Below, one piece after another: positions 35,033 through 46,242 of a DNA stretch of 64,000 nucleotides. The stretch's first letter is position 1; each line of letters begins with the position of its first letter. Both the position numbers and the translations under genes were made by a program. A model generated the notes under the pieces. It worked only from the letters and a program-made list of their open reading frames with translations, searched no databases and was not told the DNA's origin. The DNA comes from Orobanche coerulescens (lineage: Eukaryota; Streptophyta; Magnoliopsida; Lamiales; Orobanchaceae), in assembly GCA_033398695.1 (NCBI GenBank), contig CM065804.1, positions 122,011,501-122,075,500 of the forward strand. The letters run 5' to 3'.

Positions 35033-36030
35033 CAACACCAAAAAAGTGTGACGATATACATATAGTCACACATGCATTTTCCAATATGTGTGACAAAAGG
35101 TCGCGCGACCGTAGGGTGTTTATGGTCATATTTTTGAGTTAGTGTCTGTATTAAAAAACAGTGACCAAAAGTGTTAATAAGTGTGACCGTAAACTCTATA
35201 CAAGCACACAAAGCATGTTTTTTTTTGTATATTTAGTCACATACAATTTAGCATAAAGTGGCCAAAAGTGTTAATAAGTGTGACCATATGCTGTTTAAAG
35301 TGAAGAAATGTGTATTTTGAGTGACTATTGATCATCCAATGGTCACATGAATTTCATGTTTGTGTGGCCTTTTGTAATATTTAGTCATACAAAGCATGTT
35401 TGTTTTGGGTATTTAGTCACATACAATTAAGCATAAAGTGGCTGAAAGTGTTAATAAGTGTGACCATATGCGGTTTAAAGGGAAGTAAATGTGTATTTTG
35501 TGTGACTATTGTTCATCCAATGGCCATATGAATGTTATGTTTGTGTGGCCTTTTGTAATATATAGTCACACAAAGCATGTTCGTTTTGGGTATTTAGTCA
35601 CATACAATTAAGCATAAAGTGGCCAAAAGTGTTAATAAATGTGACCATATGCTATTTAAAGTGAAGAAATGTGTATTTTGTGTGACTATTGATCATCCAA
35701 TGGACACATGAATTTTACATTTGTGTAGACTTTTGTAATATTTAGTCACACAAAGCATGTTCGTTATGGGTATTTAGTCACATACAATTAAGCATAAAGT
35801 GGCCAAAAGTGTTAATAAGTGTGACCATATGCTGTTTAAAGTGAAAAAATGTGTATTTTATGTGACTATTGTTCATCCAATGGTCACATGAATTTTTAGT
35901 TTGTGTGGCAATTTGTAATATTTAGTCACACATCGAATTAAACAAAGAATGACCAATAATGTTGATAAGCGTGACCATATTATGTGAGTGCATCTTTTAG
36001 TCACATATAACAAATTAATAATTTGTGTCA
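35033..36030 (-). repeat. Tandem array of about 180-bp units (Y right arm)
   Basis: Units recur with GCATGTTYGTTTTGGG near 35213, 35395, 35574 and 35754. Each has TAGTCACATACAATTAAGCA, GTGTGACCATATGC and a stretch with CATCCAATGG. The many TGTGAC/GTCACA motifs match the Y left arm at 17754-18400. The outer end may be CAACACCAAAAAAGTGTGAC at 35033, but it lacks a clean CACTA end. Confidence 0.7.
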
Positions 36031-36149
36031 TTATATTATATATATATATATACAAAATTAATAAAAAAAAAGCAATTTCAAATTGAATAAACTCGAATGA
36101 ATATAACTGGACCAAATATACAATTGTAATGTCGTACATAATCAAATTC

Positions 36150-36300
36150 TCAACTACCATAATTTAAAGACTTTTGACTCTTCGCCGTCCTAGCTTGCCT
36201 TTGCACGGTTTCACGAGAGACATAATTTTTGCGCTTCGATTGTAATTTTTGTCCAGAATTGTTGTCACTAATCTTTTGAATCGTAGTTGGTGGTGTAACC
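36150..36300 (-). pseudogene. Possible last exon of the Y element protein
   Basis: After an acceptor-like TTTACTACAG the frame reads VTPPTTIQKISDNNSGQ, KLQSKRKNYVSRETVQRQAR and ends KSLNYGS with a stop at 36150. It is basic and lies just inside the subterminal repeats, where CACTA elements often have the end of their transposase gene. No known domain is seen, so the link is positional. Confidence 0.4.
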
Positions 36301-36516
36301 TGTAGTAAACAAAAGACGCTTCTATCAAACATTGAATTAAATATGAAGAATTATATATATGTAGGTTGAAGAAACACATGTATGTACCTCCTCATCAAGA
36401 ACAACTTGATCCATGATCAAAACAGCATGAAAATCAAACAATATCTTTATTAAAAAAACTTGTTCACAACATGAAATTGAGCTAAATGATTATGATCAAG
36501 ACCACAAGAAATATTC

Positions 36517-37285
36517 TGTAATACCCGTAATTTCGATTTCCAGTAATTTCTTTTTTTTCGGCATAAGTCCGTTTTGACGACTCGCTCATGACCGTTTCGT
36601 CATTCTGGGAATGATTAATTCTACACTTTTTGACATCCGAGTTCGTTTCGGTGTCGTTTTATTGAGTTTCGTGCTTTTTAGCGACTTTTCCGCACTTTAG
36701 TTCGATTCTTGCGAATATCGTTCGAAACTGCTGTTTCGAGTTTCCCGTAAGTCCGTTTAACTTTGTTAGACGTGTTGCGAATTTCGGTTTGGTTATTCGA
36801 TCACGTATCGTGATTTTCGGGCATTTTGGGCCATTTTGTAATTTACCCAAAGTTATGGGTATCCGTATCTGTATTTGTTGTATCGACCCTTTTCTTGGTC
36901 GCGTATGATTAATTATTGCATTATGTTTTCATTTCGGATCGTTGATGTTGTCCGCGAACTTTTCGTCGTGTTCGTTCCGTCCGTTTTCGGAAATCGAGTC
37001 GTCGAGCCGTGGTGGTCGGGCACTAACCGGACGGTTGCGGGACTGGCCGGACGATTGCGGGTTCTGGCCGGACGGTTGCGGGCACTAGCCGGAAGGGTGC
37101 AGCAGGAACCGGCGTAGCGCACACTATGGCCGGAAGGTAGCGCACGCTACGGCCGGGAGGTAACGCACGCTACGGCCGGTCGGCTGCAGCCGCTAAGCGA
37201 TGAGGCGGTGGGAGTCTTGGACTCGGGTGGATCGGCAGGTAGCGCACGCTACTGCCGGACACTGCGCACGCTATGACTGGTGGTT
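36517..37285 (+). repeat. Displaced outer part of LTR C
   Basis: It starts with TGTAATACCCGTAATTTCG and matches the reverse complement of 25479 back to about 24711. It includes part of the palindrome cluster (37115-37275). It stops at GGTGGTT where gag sequence begins. The five bases before it (TATTC) are the reverse complement of the GAATA before 22448. Confidence 0.9.
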
Positions 37286-38200
37286 CAAGAGCGTCTTTCT
37301 TGTGTGCTCTTCCAACTCACTAGATCTGCAAACTTCTGGTGGGAAGTGCGCAGGAAGATCCTGACGGCTGAGCAGCTGGAAAACTACTCTTGTGAGGAAT
37401 TCAAGGAGTCACTGTATGACAAGTATGTTCCAAAAACCTTCAAGGTCAAGAAGGAAGTTGAGTTCTATAATCTGAAGCAAGGAAGGATGTCAGTGACCGA
37501 GTATGATAGAATGTTTTGCGAGTTATCAAGGTATGCTCCAGACCAAGTTGATACGGATGAGAAGATGGCAGGAAAATTTAGATCAGGACTGAGGCATGAG
37601 ATAGGCATGTCCCTAGTTAGCCATGGAAGGCTGAGTTACACTGAATCGCTGAACAGAGCTCTGGATATTGAGGCAGCAATGCCAGAAGAGAAGCGAGCGC
37701 CCACAGTTACACCACCACCCACTCAGACAAATTCCCACGAATATAAGCGGAAGCGCAAGTGGAAAGGACAAAACAATGGTGGCAATGGGAACAACCAGGC
37801 TAACAGGAAGCCGTGGCAGGGAAATATACCTCATGGACAGCCTCAGGCTCAGGGAGGCAACAATCATGGATGGCAGATGGTTCCTGCTCAGGGAGGCAAT
37901 AATCAGGGGCTAGTTGCAAACCCCATATGTCCCTAGTGTAACAAGCGGCATAATGGTGCCTGTATGTTGGGCATTGGAAGTTGTTACACGTGTGGTCAGA
38001 AAGGCCATATTATGAGGAATTGACCTAAGCAGCAGCAGGGAGAGAGAGACCAAACCACTAGGGTCAACCCCAGCCACTGAGGGCAATACAAGGACAGCCG
38101 CAACTGCTGCCACCACCTAAGCAGCAGAATCAGAATGCTAGGTCATATGCCATCAATCAGAAGCAACCCGAGAAGGATAAGGGTAACTTGGCAGGTATGG
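37286..38200 (+). pseudogene. gag: Partial gag of element B
   Basis: The frame enters mid-gag (FQLTRSANFWWEVRRK) and continues with YVPKTFKVKKEVEFYNLKQG and YAPDQVDTDEKM, typical of chromovirus gag. An Asn/Gly/Gln-rich linker follows. TAG at 37934 interrupts it. A zinc knuckle, CYTCGQKGHIMRN, has its final Cys replaced by TGA near 38022. The N-terminus is missing because of the inversion break. There is no ATG at the visible start. Confidence 0.85.
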
Positions 38201-41200
38201 GAAAACTTCTTAACCTACCTGTAATTGTTTTGTTTGATACTAGACATCGCATTCATTTATTGCTAGAGCATGTGTGGATAATCTATGTATTACACCGGAA
38301 CGTGCTAGTCATGTCATGCGATTATCTTCACCATCAGGAGGAATTTCAACTACCATGAATGTTTGTTCTAATCTGGAATTAGAACTCGGGAATCTTAAAG
38401 TGGTAACTAATAATCTGAATGTTATGACGATGTGGGATGTTGATGTAATCCTAGGAATGGATTGGTTAGCCGAGAATTATGCCACAATTCTTTGTTATGA
38501 GAGGAAAATTTTCTTTAGATCACCGGGAAAGGAGACCACAGACTTTCACGGCATAAGAATGGGTAGAGGATCACCCGTTATCTCTGCTCTCCAAGCCAAG
38601 AATATGATGAGAAGAGCAGACGATAGGTGATGTGCCAATTGTGCGAGAATTCGGGGATGTATTCCCAGAAGTATTACCGGGTTTACCACCAGATCGACAA
38701 GTAGATTTCAACATCGACCTGGAGCCAGGGTCAGCCCCAGTGTCGAAAGCACCATATAGGATGGCACCGAAGGAACTGCAAGAACTCAAGATCCAACTGC
38801 AAGAGCTATTGGATTTAGGTTTCATTAGACCGAGTGTTTCTCCATGGGGAGCACCTGTTATTTTTGTGAAAATAAGGATGGTACACTGAGAATGTGTATA
38901 GACTAGAGGGAGATGAACAAGCTCACACTCAGGAACAAGTATCCTCTTCCAAGGATAGATGACTTGTTTGACCAACTCAAGGGAACAACTGTGTTTTCTA
39001 AGATATACCTTAGGTCTGGGTATCATCAGTTGAAGATTCGACCAGAGGATATACCCAATATAGCTTTTCGAACAAGATATGGACACTATGAGTTTATAGT
39101 AGTGCCTCTTGGATTAACCAATGCCCCCGCAGTATTCATGGATCTTATGAACAGAGTTTTCCACCCGTACTTGGATAAGTTTGTCTTGGGGTTCATAGAT
39201 GATATTCTCATATACTCTATAAATGAGAAGTAACATGAAGAACATCTCTGGATAATGTTGGAAACACTGAGAATGAAGAAACTTTTTGCCAAATTCAGTA
39301 AGTGCGAATTTTGGTTGAAAGAAGTGATGTTTCTGGGGCACATTGTGTCAGCAGATGGTATTAAGGTGGACCCAGCTAAAGTGGAAGCAGTACGTGATTG
39401 GAAGTCACCAACCAACCCTAATGAGATTAGGAGTTTCTTGGGTCTAGCTGGGTACTACCGAAGGTTCATCGAAGGATTTTCCAAGATTGCTAGACCAATG
39501 ACACAACTGTTGCGGAAAGGAATTAAGTATTTATGGACAGATGAATGTGACGAGAGTTTTCAGGAACTCAAGAGAAGGTTGACTACTGCGCCAATTTTAG
39601 TAGTACCAGAAGTGAACAAGGAGTATGTGGTTTACACAGATGCTTCTAAGAATGGGCTAGGTTGTGTATTGATGCAAGATGGGAAAGTGATAGCTTACGC
39701 ATCAAGACAACTTAGGCCGCATGAAGTGAACTATCCCATGCATGATTTGGAACTAGCTACAGTTATGCACTCATTAAAGATATGGAGGCATCACCTTTAT
39801 GGGGTAAGATGTGAAATTTCCACTGACCACAAGAGTTTAAAGTACTTTTTCGAGTAGAAGGACTTGAACATGAGACAGAGGAGATGGCTCGAATTGGTAA
39901 AGGATTATGATTGTGGTATTAACTATCACCCCGGCAAGGCTAATGTGGTAGCAGATGACTTGAGTCGTACGACTCAATCGCAATTAGGATACCTACTGAC
40001 CTCAGAAATGGATCTAATCCAAGATTTTGAAGGAATGAGTTTAGAGGTGGTCCATCCACCGGAAACGATAATGGGTCGTGTCGCGACGTTAGTGACGAAA
40101 CCAGATCTGAGAGGACGGGTAGTGAATGCGCATAGGATAGATGAAGCATTCGAGAAACTACGTATGAGAATCAGATCCGATAACCAAGGAAGTTACCGTG
40201 AATCGGCTGATAATGCAATTATGTTCGAAGAGAGAATATGTGTTCCACATGATGAGGAATTAAGGAATGAGATTATGAGTGAGGCTCATGATACTCCCTA
40301 CACCGCTCACCCCGGAAGTACAAAGATATACCAAGACTTGAAGAGAAATTTCTAGTGGGACGGTATGAAACGGGATGTAGCTTCATTTGTCGAGCGGTGT
40401 TTGGCTTGTCAGCAAGTGAAAGCACTACACCAACGACCATATGGAAAGTTACAGCCATTGACCATTCCAGAATGGAAGTGGGAAGGAATAGCTATGGATT
40501 TTGTGACTAGTTTGCCGAGGACCAAACGATGAAACACTGCTATATGGGTTATAGTAGACAGACTCACAAAATCAGTTCACTTTTTGCCTATCCCAATCAC
40601 TTATGGATCTGAGAAGTTGGCACAGTTATATGTCCGTGAAGTTGCACGTTTCCACGGAGTGCCGATATCAATCACGTCAGATCGAGATCCAAAATTTACC
40701 TCTAGATTTTGGACAAGTCTACAGAAGGAATTGGGTACACACCTGAACTTTAGTACCGCTTTCCACCCGCAGACCGATGGACAATCGGAAAGGATGATTC
40801 AAATACTAGTGTTGGATCAAGGTGCGAATTGGGAGCATGTTTTGCCGTTAATCGAATTTGCTTACAACAACAGTCATCAGGCAACGATAGGTATGACGCC
40901 TTATGAGGCCTTAAACGGCAGAAAATGTAGGTTACCACTTTATTGGGATGAAGTGGGTGAGAGAAATATTTTAGGGCCAGACACAGTCAGCAAGATGATC
41001 GAGATTATCCGCAAGATACAACAGAGAATACAAGAGACCCAGACTCGACAAAAGTCATACGCTGATACACACTGAACTGAATTGCATTTCGAGAGTAGGG
41101 ATAAGGTTTTCCTCAAGGTTTACCCTTCTAAGGGAATAATCAGGTTTGGCATAAAAGGCAAGCTTAGGCCACGTTTTATAGGGCCATATGAGATTCTTGA

Positions 41201-41556
41201 GAGGATCGGCCCAGTTGCTTATAGGTTGGCTCTGCCACCTAGTCTTGGGAATGTTCACAATGTTTTCCATGTTTCTCAGCTGAGGAAGTATGTATTTGAT
41301 CCCAAGCATGTGATTCTTCAGAGTGACATAGTTCTTAGTCATGATACGAGTTATGTAGAGGGGCCTGAAGCTATTTTAGACCAGAAAGTTCAAGAACTGA
41401 GGAATAAGTCAATTCCTTTGGTGAAAGTATTATGGAGTCACCATGGTCAGGAAGAAGCTACGTGGAAACTCGAAAGCAAGATGAGGGAGAAATACTCAGA
41501 ACTTTTTGATAAGGTATGTAAATTTCGGGACGAAATTTCTTGTTAGAGGGGTAGGA
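38200..41556 (+). pseudogene. pol: Broken pol of element B
   Basis: All pol domains are recognisable but dead. The protease site near 38236 has lost Gly and carries an indel. RT (38632-39233) has [10 protein letters not shown], where families have Asp at Tyr, one of the catalytic residues, and a stop inside the CIDYRE block; FIDDILIYS is kept. RNase H (YTDAS at about 39635) is followed by TAG at 39855. The integrase zinc site is cut by TAG near 40353. Further stops lie at about 40530 and 41073. The stretch 41082-41546 (integrase C-terminus, chromodomain-type tail EEATW) is open. The hairpin is at 41520-41538 and the purine tract at 41544-41556. Confidence 0.9.
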
Positions 41557-42415
41557 TGTAATGTCCCGGTCTTTTATATGCATGAATTATTATAACCTCA
41601 AGTGCGACATTAGGGTTCATTCACAAATAATAAAATTCTGACTAATGGAGTAAGTTTAGAACTATTTACACGTTGTTAATTCAAAAATCGAATATTCGGT
41701 TATTTGGTTGGGTTTACCTTCCGAATTTGATTGTTATGTTTCGATAGACAGAATCGCAATTCCGTCGACTTCTATATACATCACTTTTACGTTATGAGTA
41801 CGATTTTCAAAAGTTTACTTTTTGAATTTTCGGGTATATTTTATGTCGAGTCATTTTCTCGGAAAATTCGCATTCCGTAAATCGCGAAACTTTTCTCCGA
41901 CATTAAGCTGTAAGTGCGATACTATAATTTAAGTATATGTCATACCCTCAATACTCGATTAATTTTATCTGTGGAGGAGCAAAACATAGAATATTATTCG
42001 ACCGCTTTATCGAGGACGTCTAGGGTTAACCTAGTATATAAAGGGACATCACCTCCCTTTCATTTTTCCTCCTTACTTCATCTTCTTCCTCTCTTCATTT
42101 CTCACTTCAGCCGCCCCTCCCCCTTCACCATTGAAGAACACCATTGTTCTTAATTAAGAACTCAAGTCACAAGCTCACTTTGTGTTCCAAAATTGAATCC
42201 AAGTTCATATTCAAGTAAGTTACCTTATTCTCTTCATTTCTACCCAAGTAAAAATAGGTTTTGGACCACTTTAAAATTTGGAAAATATATGAAGAGTTTA
42301 GGTTTAATGTTATAATATTTTGTATGTTGTCTCTAAGTTGATTTTAAGGTTCTTGAAAGTGTTTAGAACAAGTTGTAATCATGTCTTGATTTTTTTCATG
42401 TTGGCCGAAACTTTT
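41557..42415 (+). repeat. 3' LTR of B, left part
   Basis: It starts at TGTAATGTCCCGG and has the TATA box TATATAAAG at 42035-42043. It has neither the LINE nor the CACTA insertion found in the middle LTR, so it gives the empty-site reference for both. It is interrupted after CTTTT (42411-42415) by element D and resumes at 51696. Confidence 0.92.
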
Positions 42416-45400
42416 TGTAACACCCCCAATCCGCTCAGGGATATTACACGCCGTAGAACCTTTCCTCAAGGATCTACCAGGCTAGTAACAACATGAAACA
42501 ACTCGACAATGCCTTTAAGGCTACCATCAGCGGACAGGATGGATCTGTGCTACGGATCCTGCATCAAAACAAAAAAGTTAACACATCTCCTACGCGAATG
42601 ACCAGTTTCAACTCAGCAAGCAAAGTTTAGCTCTTGGCTCTCTCGGGATCGCGGCCGAAGTATGGTTTCCCACGAGGGGTCTCAGCATCGGCGATCGCCA
42701 TCTCCCGTATGAAAGCTACGGAGGGCGTAGGCTCATTCTCCGGAGGAACAACGGTGATTGGAGGCACGGCGATCGGCACCTCGCTGGCAGGGGCAGAAAC
42801 CATAGGTTCCCCAAACCTCTGCCGCTTGCGATTCGTCCGAAGCCCCTCCTCCCGAACTTCCTCCTCATCCACGATCGGCTCTACGCGAGGCTCCACCTCC
42901 GGAATGATAGGTAACGCCACGGGAGGAGCTCGAGATGACTTCTTCTGGCGGAGACGGCCCAAAACTCCGGGGTTCGACATAGCTATCTCCAGGGGGCTCC
43001 AAAAAGTGAGGAAAGCGGACTTCTGCAATAAAGAACAATCAAACAACAGTTAGACCTATTCCTCTAACAGGACGATCGCCCAACAAATGGAGATCGTAGA
43101 AATTCATATGTGAGACCAAGCGATGTCTCGGGAAATGGAATATCCGCGACTTCGGATGATCTCCTTAGGCGCTGGAAATAGCGGGAAGTGGAGGTGGGCT
43201 TTCGAAACGTCACAGGGACACTCAGTAGACCGATTTAGCCTTTCAATAAAAACATACAACTCGATTACAACTCATGCCCACGTAGGGGTCAAAACACAAC
43301 CACACCCGTACAACGGGAAAAATATAGCAGCGGAAAATAAAGTACAACTGAACCAATACACGATGTACGCTTCCTCATGTGATTAGTATCGATCATCTTA
43401 CATCATCCTTCGTGCCGACCCTGTGTTATGCTCCAAAACCTGAATGCAAAAACAGACATCCTCCCCCCCGAATACTCGGGGGTTAGCAAAACTCCATTGT
43501 TTTGCTAGTGCAAGAACAAAGTGCAAATACGAGCCATACAATTCACATTCCACGAATAACAATAACCAGGAATCCTCAAAGATCCAAACGAAACGAAAAG
43601 TACTTCCCGAGGCAAGAATTTCAGAAAACGTACCAAAATCGAAAAATCACAAATGAATGGAAAATTTTATAAAACAGTTTAGAATGCCATCGCGAGTTTT
43701 AATAGAAAACAATTTAGAATTATCAAATCCTACTTTTCAAAATCCAAAAGACAAAAGGGGTCACCGCCCCAAAGGTTTACTTTCCGTAAAATGACATTTA
43801 CCAAACCGTTGGGATTTTAGCCCCAAATCCGTAAAATGACTTTTACAAAACCATTGGGATTTTAGCCCCAAATCTCATCAACTCACAGTACACAAGAACA
43901 ACCACAAGGTTCGTCTCCCAACATCAAAATCCACAAATAAAGGATTTAAAACAAACAACAAAATACTCGAGTGCCATCCTAGCCAAGTAAGCCAAACGAA
44001 CAACTTACCTCTTACACACTTAGTCGATGCATGCAATCATGAAAACCATTCAAAAGCACTCATTTCCGGAAATGCCAATATCGAAACACATTTGCAAAAT
44101 GCACCACAATTAACCGCGGATCCACCCCTCCGTGGACCCCTACCGAGACCCCATCGGATCTAACCCATAGTGGTTAAAAGCAAGCTCGCGGATCCACCCC
44201 TCTGTGGACCCCTACCGAGACCCCATCGGATCTAACCCATAGTGAGCATACACACACACACACGTTACTCATGCAATACTAATATGCTAAGAATGTAAGT
44301 TCATTAAGAATACTCACTAGAGATGGCCACTAACTCGACACCATTATCAAACTCTTCAAAACACATTAACAAGATTAAATACGGAATACACGATTCCATA
44401 ACTTTAAACAACAGGGGGGTATCATCAAAGCCTTCAACGTTCAAAACAATCAAACCGTAATCAATTCCCAAAACACACCGTTCACAAAACACACACGCGT
44501 TTTGAAAGAGAGCCTTTAACGAGGCCAAAACAATTCTTTTGAAAATTCATTTGCAAATAACCGAACAAACACACCACGACGACCACTGATCATCATATCC
44601 ACAAAACGAGAAGCGTATGAACAAGGTACTTGCCTCGAATAAGAACAACGCGGAGAATTGACCGAAGTAGGTTGACACGAACCGACTACGAACCCGCCGA
44701 CTCCACCGAACGACAATCCGCAACAATGAACTATGAATGAAGATAATAACAACAAAAATGAATTCCAAAGTACGACCTAAAGCCGCTAAATTCAAAGAAC
44801 AAATGACAAATGTTCAAGGATTTCCTCCAAAACGGCCAAGAACACGATTCGTCCCGTCAAAACACGAAAACGGAATTCCAAGTTGAAATATGGATATACA
44901 ATCCATAGAATATGTTTAACAACATCATTTAACCACAATCGATCCATCAAAAACGGATGGAAAATGAGATCGAGAACAAATCCCCCAAAAAGTCGATTCG
45001 AAGGAAATCAAGAAATATACTTCGATTAGACGAAGGACAATGGATTAAATGATGTTAAACACAAGAATACTACCAAGATTAATCATACCCATCATGAATT
45101 AATCAACAATACGGAACGAATCGGACAAAAACGCAAAAACCCCAAAATCTCTCAAAATAGGGTTCTAGGAAATCTCACCTTGATTCGCTGGATCAAAGGA
45201 TGATAACGGATGATTGATCAATGCTATAACCTCAAGAACTTCATGGATTTGTTGTTAAACAACATGGCTTCGTCACCTCCGAATCACCAGCCGCGGACAG
45301 AGAAGGAAGGAAGTGAAAAATGAATGAAAACGCAACTGCTCTATCATATTTATACTGGGCCGGACTAGCGTGCGCTAGGCTGCCGAGCTAGCGACGCTTC

Positions 45401-46242
45401 TCGGCCCGAACGCGATCCGAAGACACCGCTCGGCAGTAGCGCGCGGCCTTTGGCCGTAGCGTGCGCTACTGCCCGGTCGTAAGCGTCTGCGATGTCCGGC
45501 AGTAGCGTGCGCTACCTGCCGATCCACTGAGTCCAGTACCCCCACTGTCTTACTGCCTCGGCCCGCTAACGCGCGCAGACAACCGGCCGTAGCGTGCGCT
45601 GCCTTTCGGCCGTAGCGTGCACTACCTTCCGGCCGTAGCGTGCACTACGCTGGTTCCTGCCGCACCCGTACGGCCGGTACCCGCAATCATCCAGCCAGAA
45701 CCCGCAACCGTCCGGCCAGAACCCGCAACCGTCGGCGATCCATAACCGTCGAGGGCTCGGCGACTCGATTTCAAAGCGTCGGAACGAACACGACGAAAAG
45801 TTCGCGGACAACATCAACGACCCGAAATGAAAACATAATGCAATAATTAATCATACGCGACCAAGAAACGGGTCGAGACAACAATTACAGATACGGATAC
45901 CCATAACTTTGGGTAAATTACAAAATGGCCCAAAACGCCCGAAAATCACGATACGTGATCGAATAACCAAACCGAAGTTCACAATACGTCTAACAAAGTT
46001 AGAAGGACTTACGGGAAACTCGAAACAGCAGTTTCGATCGAGATTCGCAAGAATCGAACTCAAGTGCGGAAAAGTCGCTAAAAAGCACGGAACTCAACAA
46101 AACGACACCGAAACGAACTCGGATGTCAAAAAGTGTAGAATTAATCATTCTTAGAATGACGAAACGGTCACGAGCAAGTCGTCAAAACGGACTCCGGCCG
46201 AAAAAAGAAATTTACCGAAAATCGAAAATTGCGGATATTACA
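42416..46242 (-). repeat. 3' LTR of element D, with an insertion
   Basis: It matches 48558-51695 except for the block 42524-43220. It contains two 72-bp tandem units (44116 and 44188, GCGGATCCACCCC), the TATA box (45349-45354) and TAGCGTGCGCTA palindromes (45363-45655). Confidence 0.9.
42524..43220 (-). other. 0.7-kb insert in LTR D with an unidentified ORF
   Basis: The block is absent from the other LTR of D, where GGCTA is followed directly by AAATGACTCAG. On the minus strand an acceptor-like TTCTTTATTGCAG at about 43022 precedes a frame with MSNPGVLGRLRQKKSS, Pro/Glu-rich text, TNRKRQRFGEP, and DAETPRGKPYF near its end, stopping at 42627. The open frame is 139 codons. The intron-exon look suggests a captured gene end. 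I see no target duplication or terminal repeats. The family is unknown; the plus-strand frame of the same length is antisense shadow. Confidence 0.55.

Larger units (their letters stand above)
30253..37285. other. Inverted segment of about 7 kb
   Basis: Both ends break known elements: the left end cuts LTR C at 30252/30253 and the right end joins the missing LTR C piece (up to 37285) to mid-gag of B. Flipping the segment restores LTR C except for about 9 bp, its GAATA duplication, and a continuous LTR B on either side of CACTA X. The break in gag lacks the N-terminal part, so some sequence may have been lost there. Confidence 0.88.

Noticed and set aside
35033..35060. Exact right terminus of Y at CAACACCAAAAAA
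   Set aside because: It differs from CACTA at two of the first five bases, and the flanking bases do not match those before 17754. It is kept only as an approximate border.
36517..37285. An independent LTR fragment or solo LTR
   Set aside because: Its length, end point and flanking TATTC complete LTR C exactly once the segment is flipped, so inversion is simpler.
42634..43053. 139-codon plus-strand frame in the LTR D insert
   Set aside because: It is antisense to the minus-strand frame, which has an acceptor-like site and a normal stop. The plus frame looks like a codon shadow.
44241..44262. CA-repeat microsatellite as a feature of interest
   Set aside because: A short (CA)n tract of ordinary size within LTR D; similar TA tracts at 18012, 34730 and 36040 are also unremarkable.
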